64,000 bases of DNA, taken from positions 13,480,194-13,544,193 of the forward strand of contig NC_066852.1 in the NCBI RefSeq assembly GCF_001640805.2, given 5' to 3'. This DNA is from Lates calcarifer (lineage: Eukaryota; Chordata; Actinopteri; Centropomidae). The position numbers were made by a program, and so were the translations under genes. Position 1 is the first letter of the stretch. Every line of letters begins with the position of its first letter. Below, one piece after another: positions 39,576 to 56,114 of this stretch. The notes below the pieces were generated by a model. That model saw nothing but the letters and a program-made list of their open reading frames with translations. It did not search any database and was not told where the DNA came from.

Positions 39576-40590
39576 CCAAACACAAAGGCAGCATACGGTG
39601 GAGGTTTTGCTTTATTGGATCTTTGGTGCAAATGAGGCAAAATTGTGAACGACTCTCTTTGGCTCCATCTAGTGGGCTCTACACACCAGGCCACGGCTTC
39701 CAGTGAGCAATTACCTCATCTCTGTTTTCAGGAGGAAAATGTACAAATGAGCAGTTTATATACAGTTCAAAATCAGATTAATTGTATTATAAATAAATGT
39801 TTAGTTTTCTACCACAGGTGAAATGTGAGCCATCAGTGAAATGAATAGTAACTCTGTAACTGTGTTTCTCCTGCTCCAAGTCAAAATGTCTGCTGTTAAA
39901 AAGGCCTATTATTTATGAATGAGTGCAGTGTTAGCAAGTAAAACATATTCATTCATGGACTGACACACTCCTGATAATATTTTTTTGGATTAAATGTACA
40001 CCTCCCTATATTATCTGAGTGAATAATTTTATCAGATATTTTGTAACTGCTACCTCAGTTTGTGACATTTCACTGCCCCACAGTATGCCTATCAAGAAAT
40101 GAATTTTTGTTCTGCCATTAAATTATGTGTTGTGATGTGTCTTTGAAAATGCTGACATATCAATAAGTTGTTTTTTTTCCAGTGTTACAATCATGTCGTC
40201 ACTGTCTCCTCCTTTACCATGTTCTTCCCCCTCTTTATAGTCATTTTAAACTCTCTCAGATTCTGAGCACCAGTAGATGCAGTTATAATACAGCCTGAAT
40301 TGCAGAGGTTTTTCATCATGTGAAAAATCAAGTGTACAAATGGCAGCAGCGAGGCATTTCTGAGATGGGTCAACACTCCTCTGACAGTAAACATACTGTT
40401 ATTTTATAGCTGTTATATATTTTTCAATTAGTTACTTATGCCACTCAGAGACTGCAGGACACTGAAAAGATTTTTTCACAGTTCATATTTCTAGGTATTT
40501 ATATGATTATGTAACTGTTACTGATATAACAGTATCAAATATAGTTACAGGTTGCCATGTACATAATAAATGGAATTGGTATTACCCAGG
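39576..40590 (+). other. wasf3: wasf3 3' UTR (probable)
   Basis: The region downstream of the stop at 39573-39575 carries AATAAA at 39792-39797 and 40565-40570, and ATTAAA at 40118-40123. The transcript probably ends shortly after one of these, so alternative 3' ends are possible. The most distal signal leaves only about 400 bp before the atp6v1a promoter. Confidence 0.5.
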
Positions 40591-40974
40591 TAAAAGCTAA
40601 GTCTCAGTTAACTAGCTTACAAAGGGGCAACACTGATTGACCACACAAAGATGCAACACAACCTCAAAGAGAAACTAACTGACCACAAACACACACAAAT
40701 TAACCACAATGACTATACAACAAGAGATGCAAAAAGACCATGCAGAAATGTAAACCTGCTACAAAGACACAAGACGACTACAAAGAGACGCAAAACAACA
40801 ACAAATCTCTTACAATCTGGATGTCTTGAGAGGGCTGAAAGGTATCTGTGCAGAAAACTACTGGAAACCATCATAGTTGATTAATTGAGGTGAACGTTTC
40901 ATTTATATCCAGCAGATGTCGCCGGTGACAGCAGGCAGATCGGCGGAACTTATCGTTGACTAGGAAACTGTTGC

Positions 40975-41160
40975 GTTACTGGCGCCATGTTGGCTCTACA
41001 GATACCCTATCGACGTTGGAACGGAGGGAGCCTTTTGAGCCACAATGGAGATGTTTACTTCCCGTGACAGTCCAGTGCCTGGCAGGTGATTAGCACAGCG
41101 AAGCTCCGCCTCAGCCTGCTACGATACAGACAAACCTGGACAACTGCTTATCAAGACAAG
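40975..41160 (+). promoter_or_regulatory. atp6v1a: atp6v1a promoter and untranslated exon 1
   Basis: A GGCGCCATGTTGG motif at 40981-40993 matches the YY1 element often found just downstream of housekeeping transcription starts. The segment runs to a strong donor: the exon ends CAAGACAAG at 41160, followed by GTAAGG. Joining it to the acceptor at 41771-41772 gives a leader that reaches the ATG at 41789. Two short upstream frames lie in it (ATG 40987 to stop 41067; ATG 41045 to stop 41089), and both close before the main start. The exact transcription start is not visible. Confidence 0.6.
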
Positions 41161-41788
41161 GTAAGGTATTTATTGTAGCGGTATAATGTGTGATTTTGAA
41201 TTCACAACAGTTAGAGATTATCTTGTAGTCTTGGGCTAAACAATGTGTCAATATTCGTTAATTTAGCTGGGCTGATAATGATGAAGACAGCTAGTATTTG
41301 CTAGCTAGTCACCTGACTTAATGCGCGCACACGCACAAATCAGCTTTGCTGTCAGTGCTACGTGTGTGTAGTAACAAACATAATGCTGCCATCTGGCTAG
41401 AAAACATATCCTCATCGATGACAAGTAACTTTAACATTACCTCGTCTTCTACACGGAGTGAAACACATTAGAGGTTTTAAAGTATCTCCTGAGTTAGCTA
41501 AAGGTGACTGCCCTTACACTGCTAGACTTGACCATTCATTTCACATCTGTGTGTTATGGTGCACAAATAAATGTCCATCTCATCGAATGTGTACAAAAAA
41601 TAGGTTGATCTATTTGTATATGTAGCTTCAGTCTTGCTGTTATTATTGTTATTGTTACTATTAGCTAAGATGAGGTATGTCAGTGGTGATTATGTTAAAA
41701 TTATGTCTTCTGTGTGTATTCAAACCCTGACAGCATCTGTGTCTCACATTCATTCCTCAAGGGATTTTTCAGGACACAAACAATCAAG

Positions 41789-46650
<4,862 letters not shown>

Positions 46651-47215
46651 GTTTCTTACCTCTTCAGCTCCTCTCCCAAATATCCAAACCCCAGTGCAGT
46701 GCAACATAGTGCAGATTAAACGGCCCATGTTCTGAGTGTCTGCCTCAGTCATGTGAACTCCTCTCTTCCTCTGTGTTTACGTCCCCTTAAACATTCCATG
46801 ACGTTTTTGTTTCAAACACAGAGCACTTATATTAGATCACTACATGATCATGTTGTGGTTAAAATCAGTGGGCCCCAATCAGGTGCTGCACTTGCACTCA
46901 ACTACTAGCTGCAACAAAGAGTGGAAAGGGACGTTTTTTTTCCCCCTCAGATGTGACCGTGATAAATACAAATTATTAATCAAATGGGAACATGCACAAA
47001 GGTAAAGGGACAGATCCGCTGTGTTCCATCAGGGGGTTCAAAGCATTCTTCCACCTCTTACCTCTTTAAGTGTGATAGTGATATTGTGGACTATATACTT
47101 GATATGTTGAAATGTGAATGAATGATTGTTAGAGTTTTGTTGTAACAGATGTCTCACTATTCTATTCATGGTGCATAACTGTTGTCTGAAATAAATGTAA
47201 AGAAATTATCATGAG
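46651..47215 (+). other. atp6v1a: atp6v1a 3' UTR
   Basis: The region runs from the stop to just past the polyadenylation signal AATAAA at 47190-47195. No other strong signal precedes it. Confidence 0.65.
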
Positions 47216-48905
47216 CTGCGAGTTTGTATTTTTGTTTTTATAGGTTACACAGTCACTTTCTTTTACCTTTGAAGCAGCTGAACATGAGCGAGACACGCAG
47301 ACATTCAGTAAAGGACTCTCACCTCTAGGTGGCACACATGCCGCTTTACCCTGCATCAGTAAAGCAGCATGTGTGCCAGCTAGACTAACCTATTGAAATC
47401 TATACATTTATTTTAATAGCTTTAAAGAAGTTAGTTTTTTAAATTATAAAACACTTGGCATATTGTCCATCTGCTTGTTTCACCTCTTTTTTTGATTGAG
47501 TGAAATATTTAAGCTCATAATACTACATTTTTTATGGCTGCTCTGCCACATCCGTTACAAATATTTTCAACATCATGTGCATCATTTTATCATTATATTC
47601 TCTCCTTTTAAAAAAAAAACAAGTCTAACATATTTGGTGTCAAATAATCAAAATTGTGCAAAAGATAATAAAAGTGACAGTTATTGAGAAAAATAACCAA
47701 TTTGAAGAAAAGAGAGATTAAACAAAAGATAACAATACCCACGATACACACAACTTTGTGAAACACAAACTACTCAACTTAAACAAACCTGTGTTGTTAT
47801 TTGTGTAACCTGGCTGATAAGTTAATAAACTGAGTGAAACACTGGACTGAATGAATGATTTAACACACATAGACACAAAGGTGATGTTGGGAAGTGGGGC
47901 CTAGTGAAAAGGGAAGAGGAACAACCTTTGTTAACCTCCTTTCACAGGTGCATAACTGAGTATTTGTTGCCTGTCTCATCTGTAAGGACAGAGCTGCTGC
48001 TGTTCTACAGAAATAAGGTGACCATCTGCATTGCACTACATTCACTCATCATGCTTTTGCTCTTTGCAACTACAGCATCTTTGCAGTTTGCTGATGTGTA
48101 ATCTCCATCATGCACTGTTGACTCGGTCTGTTGTCCGTGACTCACAGCATTAATTCCTCCAAAACAGATTAGAGCTGGTATCTCAGGTTCCGGGCTCCAT
48201 CAAGACTAATGGAAGCATAACCCACAGGAGCAAGAGCAGCATCTTTTCTCAGCATTGATTCATCCACACTCACACTGGTGCAGACATTAAGAGGTTTCAG
48301 TGGTCTCAGAATACACCAGGCTATAGCTCATAATGTACCTGTCTTTCTCCTATTCTTCAATTTGTAATGACTGATGGGCAGTGTGTGTGTGTGTGTGTGT
48401 GTGTGTAAAGCCCACATTAACAAAACTATATATGGGTTTGCTGATGTGAAAGTGGAGGAGGGCAGGAGCCATCACTCTCAGTCTGTGTGTTTGTGTCTGC
48501 CTTCAAACACAGAATCAGTGCCGGTTCATCTTCATCAGTTCATCTTTCGTGCGGCTGATGCTGAAGTTCTCCTGTGAACTCACAATCTTTCCACATCAAA
48601 GAAAACAGAATAATAAAGTGCTAATTTACCTACTTTAAATTGTAGTTTATAAAAGTTCTTGTCTTGTCTCTAATATTATGCAAAAGATAACTCCTGCAAA
48701 TGCTGCATCAGTTTTTCTCCAAGCACCAGTAATGCTTGATATGTCTTCAATATTTTTGCCACCACCACAATTTACTTTGTTTTTGACTGGATTCGAGCTC
48801 CCTGAGTCGGCAGACAAGCTCTCTGCAGAAGTGTTCATGAGAAAGAATCTGAATCCAACTTCCAAACGCGTGCAGGGAAGCTGACTTGTATTTGACCCTT
48901 TGCTT

Positions 48906-48941
48906 TGGGGATGGAGGGCTGGGGTGGTGGGGGTGGGGGGG
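48906..48941 (+). other. G-rich tract with quadruplex potential
   Basis: G-runs of four, three, four, five and seven are separated by short loops (AT, A, CT, T, TGGT). It matches the standard quadruplex pattern on the + strand and lies about 2.2 kb upstream of the zdhhc23 start. Confidence 0.5.
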
Positions 48942-50762
48942 ATGTTATCAGGAGAAAAGAAAATTTCCCAGCAGGGAACACTTATCATACTGTCATTCTT
49001 AGTATCCAGTGTTGTCACACAAAGAGTGCAGTGTACAGAAACACAGGCTCACACACACACACACACACACATAGCCTTCCAGAGTTTTCTGTCTGTGAGC
49101 AGCAAGGCCAGGTTGCTTGTGAGAGGAAATATGATCCCAGAGGGTGGGGCTGCCCTGTGGATCATCGCTCACTCCTCTCATCTAAGAGTGCCTGTCATGT
49201 GTCTCATACTCACCCCTTGTCCAGCTCAGCGTGGATTATCAGGGCTGCTGTTGCAGTTTTTAAACACCTCACCACAGCCCCCTCAGCTGTGAGAAAAAGG
49301 TATGAAACACTCCTGGCTCTCTGGCTCCCTCACACCAGCTGAGGTAGAGCCTATATTTACCAAGCATGCCAGAATTAAAACCTAAATTGGTAACTGATAG
49401 AAGCTGTAAGGCAGAAGTCAGCTGAGTGCGCTAGAGAACGACTTGTGAACTATTTAATGATATGTGAGGAAGGAAGTCTTTGGACATGTGAGCTGGCAGA
49501 TGCAACACAATATCAAACCACTTGTCAGGAGGAATCCAAGTTTGCCTTCTGTTGGGACGCTTCCACCGGGGGAATCCAAGAAATGAAAACCATCTCACTG
49601 TGCTGATTCGGTGTCGCCGCCGCACCACCAGAGCAAGAAACCTGCCAATTTCCTTTTTCAACACAAATGACTGATGAGAAACTAGGATGCCGTCTTCATT
49701 TTTTTTCCTTCAGTCATTCACAGAAGGAGCTTGGTGACAAGGGGTCATTTCTTAATCATTTTCCTCTTCCTCTGAAGATCGCATAACTTCTGCCTGGAAA
49801 GAGTAAACTTGACAGTTCCCTGATGGTTTTGTATTTTTATTGCAGAGACAAAAGGTAAGTCAGAAGAGAAATTGTTTATTTTGGGTTTGGGGATTTTGCT
49901 ATAACACAGCTAGAAAATTTTGATAAAGAGTTAAATAAGTCACTGTTTGTGAGTAATAGTGATTATTAGTAGATAACATCACACAAAAACTGTTCAATTA
50001 GGAAACTACAATAAGACTACAAACAGACAAACACTGACTAAAATATATATTTTGTCTCCTCATTTTTCAATATTTCTCTTTGTTAGTTCCTGTATAGACA
50101 AAGGTCAGGCTCTGCACACTGTAGAAGAAGACTGTAACCCAAGTTATAAACCAAACTAAAATAATAACTCTCACTGACAATAACTCAAGTGCATCTCAGA
50201 GTGTTGAGGACTTGGGTTCGCTGGCCCAGATAGTCTGTCCCTGTGGACACAGTGGCCTTGTTTCAACAAATTACATTAGAAGCTCTTGGGGATGTGACAG
50301 GACTGAGAATCCTCTGATTATGGAAATTATTCATTATTATAACAAACAGAAAATCTATCAGTAAGTTAGTCCAGCTGAGTCCAGTATAACTTGCTGTAAC
50401 CTGTGTTTTAATGTTATTCTTTAGTATTACAGAGGTATTATATCATTGTTATTGGCAGTAAAAGTAGTAGATGTATTGCTGCCAGTTCAGATATGTTTCC
50501 ATGTCTCTTCCATTGTGGACAAACCACTGCAGTCATACAAGTGTGATTTTGCTGTGTGCATCATGTGAACTAAGTCCTCTGTAATCATCATCATTGTACT
50601 TGTTCAATGTATATTGTTCTCTTTTACAAATGTACAGGTTAGGATTTAGATTTAGACCAGGTTCGGGATTTCATGTTTTTTTTTTTTAAATCATTATCAT
50701 CCTTGCTTGGCATAAATGAAGAACCAATTTAAGGAGATTTCAGTGAGTTAGGGTCAGATGTT

Positions 50763-50765
<3 letters not shown>

Positions 50766-50829
<64 letters not shown>
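50766..50829 (+). repeat. (GT)n microsatellite
   Basis: About thirty-two uninterrupted GT units roughly 250 bp upstream of the zdhhc23 coding start. Confidence 0.95.
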
Positions 50830-50831
<2 letters not shown>

Positions 50832-51079
50832 CATACAGAGTGTCCATGCTTAGGTACTGCATGCCCACCCACGTAAGTAAACACAGAAATCACTAAAAAC
50901 ATTTTTGTTCAGAGTATTGTTATTTGTTGTGTTGTTACATTTTTATGTTCAATGTGTTCCCTTAATGTGTGTGCTGTAATGGTTTAGTTCATTACTCAAG
51001 AAAACAAAGTTTTAAAATGACGGCCTTTTGTGTTGAAATAACAGCTTGTAAACTCCAAAGTCATCTTTAGCAAGCCAGC

Positions 51080-52413
51080 ATGAAATGGGAGAAGTTAAAG
51101 CCCCCAGAGCCTGATGATCCTATGTGTTGCTGTGAGTGTGATATCTACCAGTACGGATGTTGCTGTGACTGTGAAGATCTGGATGAAGCCTTTAACAGGT
51201 ATGAAGTGCTTGAAGAAAAAAGGGTCAGTACCGAAAACCACTAGAATATACAGAAGTGCTGTACTGGAGAGTAAAAGAAGCCTGGTGACGCTTGCCTTAC
51301 ATGTTACTCACACAGAAAAAGCACTTTTGTTAAATATTAATTAAGTTTAGTGTCTCTTTAAAAGGCTGTTCTAAGTAATGTGTGGTTTACCAAGAAAGAG
51401 CCAGGGTGTTTTAAGGCTGGATTACATACCAGGCAAAATGAACTAATGCTCCAAGGCACCAGACTCTCAGGAGGCCTGAGGGATCCATGTGTTTTTTTTG
51501 TTTGTTTTTTTTACCTGTTTGTTAATACTGAAAGCCTCTAAAAAGCATAATATGAACTAAAATGAATGAAAAGGGACCGGGGTTATTATATAAGAACCTT
51601 CAGTGAGATTTCCTCACAAAGTAAAAAAAAAAAAAAGAAAAGAAAACCTGATATCTGAGCTGGGCTGGAGATCTTGAATTTGAGCAGAGTACATTATGAC
51701 TTTAGAACGCCTGTCCTCTGTAGGTGGCTGAAAGAAAAACCACCTAAAACTGGATGTCAGTCTCCAGTTCTTGGGGCCATGATTGACAACCTAGAGATCT
51801 CCATGGTCCCGGCCCTGGTGCTGCTGCCTCTTCTGCTCCAGGTCGCAGCACTTCACATCCTGCTGGGCCTCACCATCCTGACAGCTCTGCCTGGCCTGGT
51901 CCTCTGGTACTACTACGCCACGCACCGAAAGAAGAGACGCACTGTCTTCTTCCTCACCCTTGCACTCTACTCTCTGGCCTACATGTATTACCTGTTCATC
52001 ACAGAGATTTTACCACGCGGGGACGTCAGCCAGCTGCAGCTGTGCACCGTCACAGCTGGGATGTTTTTCACCGTCGGTTCTCTTATCCACACCAAGAGAG
52101 GCCCGGGATTTGTGACCGCTTCCTTGTTTGAGGCTCACAGCCAGAGTCAGGAGGGTAACAAGGACTCTACACACCTTAACGGACGTGTCCAATCAACAGT
52201 CTCCTCCTCCTCCTCCTCCTCCTCGGCAGAGGCTGTGGTGGAGACGACAAAAGAGGCCCTGACAGCAAAATGGAGCAAGTGTCCGGTGTGCAAAATAATG
52301 AGACCCCCAAGGGCCGGACACTGTCGAACCTGTGGGTCCTGCATCCAGCGTCTGGACCACCACTGCATCTGGTGGGTTGGATTTAACAGATAGGGTTAGA
52401 TAGACACACAAAC

Positions 52414-52480
<67 letters not shown>

Positions 52481-52622
52481 CAAGTGATCCATTAGATAAC
52501 TGCCCCGCAACTCATATCTCCATCAAAGACTCCTCCTACTGTAGCTACCTCCTGTTTTCTTCCACTTCCACTGTAGAGAAACTAGACCATTACAACCTAG
52601 TTGCTTCTTTGTAAAGTGTGCA

Positions 52623-52655
<33 letters not shown>

Positions 52656-53214
52656 CAGGCCTGACCTGCTGATGCTCCTTAATATCCTAAATTTGTCTGG
52701 GCTTGTCATCCACAAATAAGCAGAAACAACAACAAACTTGCCTGTTAGATGGGCACAGACCAGTCGTTAAAGGGTCATGTCAACAGATTTGTTTTTATCT
52801 GGCCAGATTTGGACGAGGCCATCGCTGAGTAGGGCTTGAACAGTTGTTTTAATATCCACTTGTTTGTGTGCTTTGGCAGACCGGGATGCTTTCCTGCAAT
52901 GCACTCTGCCAAGATCATTACAGATGATGATGTCAGTTTTACATTGCAATAAATCATTTTACACCTCATCCACAATCGCTGCATGTTGGCCTAGTTTATG
53001 CATTGTTAAACAACAATCTAAACGGCAAAAATAAATTATATATTTTAGTTATTTTTTCTGTTTATTATTCTCTGCAGACAGAAACAACCTATCAGCATCT
53101 AACACAGCATCAGCATCAGCACCAGTGTAAAATACTACAAATACTGTATCATTTAAAATACAACAGGTGTATGGTGCCAAAACATCAGGGTCAGTTTGGG
53201 TCTAACTCGTTGTC

Positions 53215-53299
<85 letters not shown>

Positions 53300-53869
53300 G
53301 AGGTGTTGTAGGATAAACAGCTGTGTAGGACAGGCAAACCACCGCAGTTTCCTGCTGACCCTCTCTGTGTTCGTGCTGACATCTCTGTACGGGATCAGTT
53401 TGGTGCTTTACAGCATCTGTCCTCGGCAGAATGTCGTGACAGCTCTCCTCTACTGCCCTGGCGTCTACAGCCAGTCCAGGTACAGCCTCTCCACCACGGC
53501 CACAGGTGCCTGGGACTAAATGTGAGAGTAGGTTAGAAGTCCATTTTGCAAAAGCTCTTGAAGTCAATACTAACATCCTTTCTTTATGTTTTCAGCACAG
53601 CGCTTTGCTTCACCTGCGCTTGGTATAGCAGCATCGTCACAGGTGGATTGCTTTACCTGTTGGTGGTGCAAGTTCTAAACATCAGCTTCAATGTGACGGA
53701 GCGGGAGGCTCAGCTGGCTCTGAGGAACAAAACGGGGCAGAGCCGTCTGTGGGGACTCGTTATTGACACAGGAGACTATTCACGTGGCTTCTATCAGAAC
53801 TGGGTTGAGTTCCTCACCATGGCAGATGCCTCGGTTTCTCCTCACTCCGGCCTCACTGACTTGGTCTAG
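51080..53869 (+). CDS. zdhhc23: Palmitoyltransferase ZDHHC23 (NIDD-like), 4 coding exons
   Basis: This is an integral membrane S-acyltransferase that attaches palmitate to cysteines of target proteins. The mammalian protein binds neuronal NO synthase and palmitoylates BK channels. Coding exons: 51080-51198, 51724-52371, 53312-53479 and 53596-53869. They total 1209 nt, or 402 residues plus stop (human 409), with all introns GT-AG. The N terminus keeps the family Cys clusters (MCCCECD and CCCDCEDLDE). Hydrophobic segments lie at about 68-87, 88-104, 112-136 and 144-161. The Cys-rich domain starts at residue 225 and carries DHHC at 251-254, split from the INSCVG motif by intron 2. Further membrane segments are at about 269-291 and 311-340, with ISFNVTERE after the last. 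The C terminus, TDLV, keeps the D and final V of the PDZ ligand (EDIV) of the mammalian protein. A TCC repeat (52202-52226) encodes a Ser run. The start was chosen as the first ATG after the acceptor near 51070. Confidence 0.92.
52421..52477 (+). repeat. (AT)n microsatellite in zdhhc23 intron 2
   Basis: About twenty-eight AT units starting only fifty bases after the intron 2 donor. Confidence 0.95.
52624..52653 (+). repeat. (CA)n microsatellite in zdhhc23 intron 2
   Basis: About fifteen CA units. In the transcript they are complementary to the TG repeat at 53217-53299 of the same intron. Confidence 0.95.
53217..53299 (+). repeat. (TG)n microsatellite abutting zdhhc23 exon 3
   Basis: Over forty TG units end twelve bases before exon 3 (acceptor ...GTTGTAG, exon start 53312). 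They occupy the place where a pyrimidine tract normally lies. Confidence 0.95.
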
Positions 53870-54260
53870 TTTTACTTTCTAGCAACATCACAACAACAGC
53901 ATGTGTGAAGAATTTCATCTCATGTATTTCTTAGGACGTATCAGATTTCCAAAGCTTATTGCATTCCAGTCTCTTAAATATTATAAATCAAAAACAATTT
54001 TAACTCTAAGATAAGTCGCAGGGGAACATAAAGGTGCTAGTGTTTACTGCTTAAAAAAGTACACACCAATACATGTTCAGGAGTTGGAATTTGTAGCACA
54101 ATTGTCTTTTCACGGAATAAAGCTGCTGGCACTGCCATGTTATTTTAAATATTCTCTCTACCTGCACAAAGTGAACATAATCTATGCTGCCTGACTGACT
54201 TTAACACATCTTTGACCAGTTGTAAATTAGAAAATGAAATAAAAATCTAAACTCCTGTAA
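53870..54260 (+). other. zdhhc23: zdhhc23 3' UTR (probable)
   Basis: Polyadenylation signals AATAAA are visible at 54116-54121 and 54238-54243. The transcript probably ends after one of them. Confidence 0.5.
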
Positions 54261-55535
54261 ATGAAGATTAAAACAGGAACAACGGCTGCGTTTTCAGCTC
54301 TGTGAGGCTTAAATGATCATTACATACGAGGAAACAAAACTGTTGGATGGATGAAAAACTGAGAAATAGTTTAGGTCCATTAGCGTCATAAACACCTTAA
54401 ATTTGGCTGTGGGGTGGCGCCAGCGGAAAGGCCATGTTGTCACTACGCTTGAAAGTGTATCATCTTCTATGGGACATCTCAGCTTGTCAGGCTCAGCTCT
54501 ACATTGTCATGTTCATGCTCAGTTTTCATCAGTAAACGACTTTTTCAGCCGCAGTTGTACTCTGCCAGGCTCAGCTCTGACTCTGCTCTGCTGTGCTATG
54601 AACTAGCTGCAAGTAGCAACATGACTTCATTTTGCACGTTTGCACATTTAAATGTTATCATGCTTATGCGTGGTGTGTAACATTTTAGCATTTTATCATG
54701 CTAGTATGTAATATACAGCATACTACAACTCTTGTAGAGTTTATGACTGAAGAGTTAGAGTCAGATGAGCTTGCGTGAGCAGGTATCTTCATCCTGGACA
54801 CCTCCCTTTAAAGCAATCCCCTGGAGATGTCAGGGGACCTGAGCACTCAACACATTGGAGTGGATGGTGTTCACTCATAACTTCCTGGAGCAGCTTCAGT
54901 CTTGTTTACTGTTATGACTGATACAATCTGGTTTTCCCCTGTATTTACAGAATATTTTTCTCAGCAGTGCTCTGCGTTATTGATTTTTTAATCTAATGAT
55001 GTTTGTCCATTGTTTTCTCATGGTGTAAGTGGTGCTCCTTTTACACTGCCCAGACCTACCAATTTAAAGACATACAGAGGTTGCTTCTGTCAATAACCAG
55101 TTACAGGTGTTATTTATTTATCATTAGATGACGGAAAATCCTACCCTTTGTAATATATCATATTTGAATATTACAATTAATAAATATTTCTCTTATACTT
55201 CCTATAGTACAATACAAACAGCAAACTAAACAGGGTATATACTCTGCTGTGATGTTTCCCTCCATACACTTCCCATTATTTCCCATCATCAATTCTCATA
55301 ATGCACATCGATCAAACTGTTTAAATCAATAAATGTCCTCCATTTAAATCACTCAACTGAAAGGTTTATTTGGTGTCTCTGCTTCCCCGTATTTCTGTGC
55401 CAGTGGCCCCAGAGGCTGTTGGTTGGTATGAATGGTCTATCCTCTGGTGCCACCCTCAGGGCAATATGTGCATTTTCCCCCAGTAGTGCAATCTAGAGGC
55501 ACAGCTGTTGTAAAGAGATTATATAATCTCAGTTG

Positions 55536-55567
<32 letters not shown>

Positions 55568-55596
55568 CTTTTGTTGTAATATTTTACATTAGTGTC
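54261..55596. other. Intergenic stretch before the retrotransposon
   Basis: No gene was recognised. A frame at 54403-54606 has no family likeness. A run of about twenty-seven A at 55541-55567 lies thirty bases before the retrotransposon insertion site. Confidence 0.5.
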
Positions 55597-55601
55597 CAAT
55601 G
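55597..55601. repeat. Target site duplication CAATG (left)
   Basis: The five bases directly before the left element end (TGTTATGAAG) are CAATG, repeated directly after the right element end at 61578-61582. A 5-bp duplication is normal for Ty3/gypsy integrases. Confidence 0.85.
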
Positions 55602-56114
55602 TGTTATGAAGCGCCTTGGCGCTGAAAAAGGGAGGACTCAAAGATGCGGATTCACCAGGGCGTTTTATTGTCCAAAGAAAACAAGGAGCCAAAAGGGCTG
55701 GGGAAGAACACAAAGAGGCCGCCAAAAGAGCGGTGGGTCTGGCAGGGTCTGGGTCCGTGACCAGAGCGGGGCCCGGGGAATAGCGCAGGTAGAAGGCAGA
55801 CGAGGGAAGCCGGGAGGACGGGCTGGAGCTCGAGAGCCAGGACGACCAGGCAGGGACCAGGGGAACAGGAGGAACGACACAGGAGAGACCACGTGAGCGA
55901 CCTGGAGCACAGGGAGAGCACACAAGAGCGACAGGGCGAGGAAACAGCCAGGGACCCAAGGGAGGCACAGCGGTGTGGAAACACGCTAGGGACGAGAAAC
56001 GGGGGAGCAGCAGGAGGAGTTAGAACAGCCTGGAGCTTCTGGCATGATCAGTGGTGAACTGCAATGAAGAACTCGCGAGGAAGGGAAAACAGAGGGCAGG
56101 TTAAATAGGGAGAG
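55602..56114 (-). repeat. 3' LTR, truncated (U3 side lost)
   Basis: The 513 bases align without indels with 60766-61278 of the other LTR and differ at about five positions. The alignment stops abruptly at GGGAGAG and the sequence jumps into the end of the integrase region. About 178 bp of U3 and the polypurine tract are missing. The AATAAA signal (- strand) is at 55664-55669. Confidence 0.92.

Larger units (their letters stand above)
47216..51070. other. Intergenic and zdhhc23 upstream region
   Basis: It contains short GT runs (48384-48407), a CA run (49051-49071), a G-rich tract (48906-48941) and a long GT repeat (50766-50829). A possible untranslated zdhhc23 exon ends at 49854, followed by GTAAGT; a TTATTGCAG acceptor only nine bases before that donor would make it a 9-nt exon if used. 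No other gene was recognised. Confidence 0.45.

Noticed and set aside
53003..53576. Long Val-Cys and Thr-His open frames
   Set aside because: Produced by the TG microsatellite; the real coding sequence here is zdhhc23 exon 3 in one frame from 53312.
55606..55896. + strand open frames in the LTR and across the retrotransposon
   Set aside because: Shadow frames caused by high GC; all recognisable domains are on the - strand.
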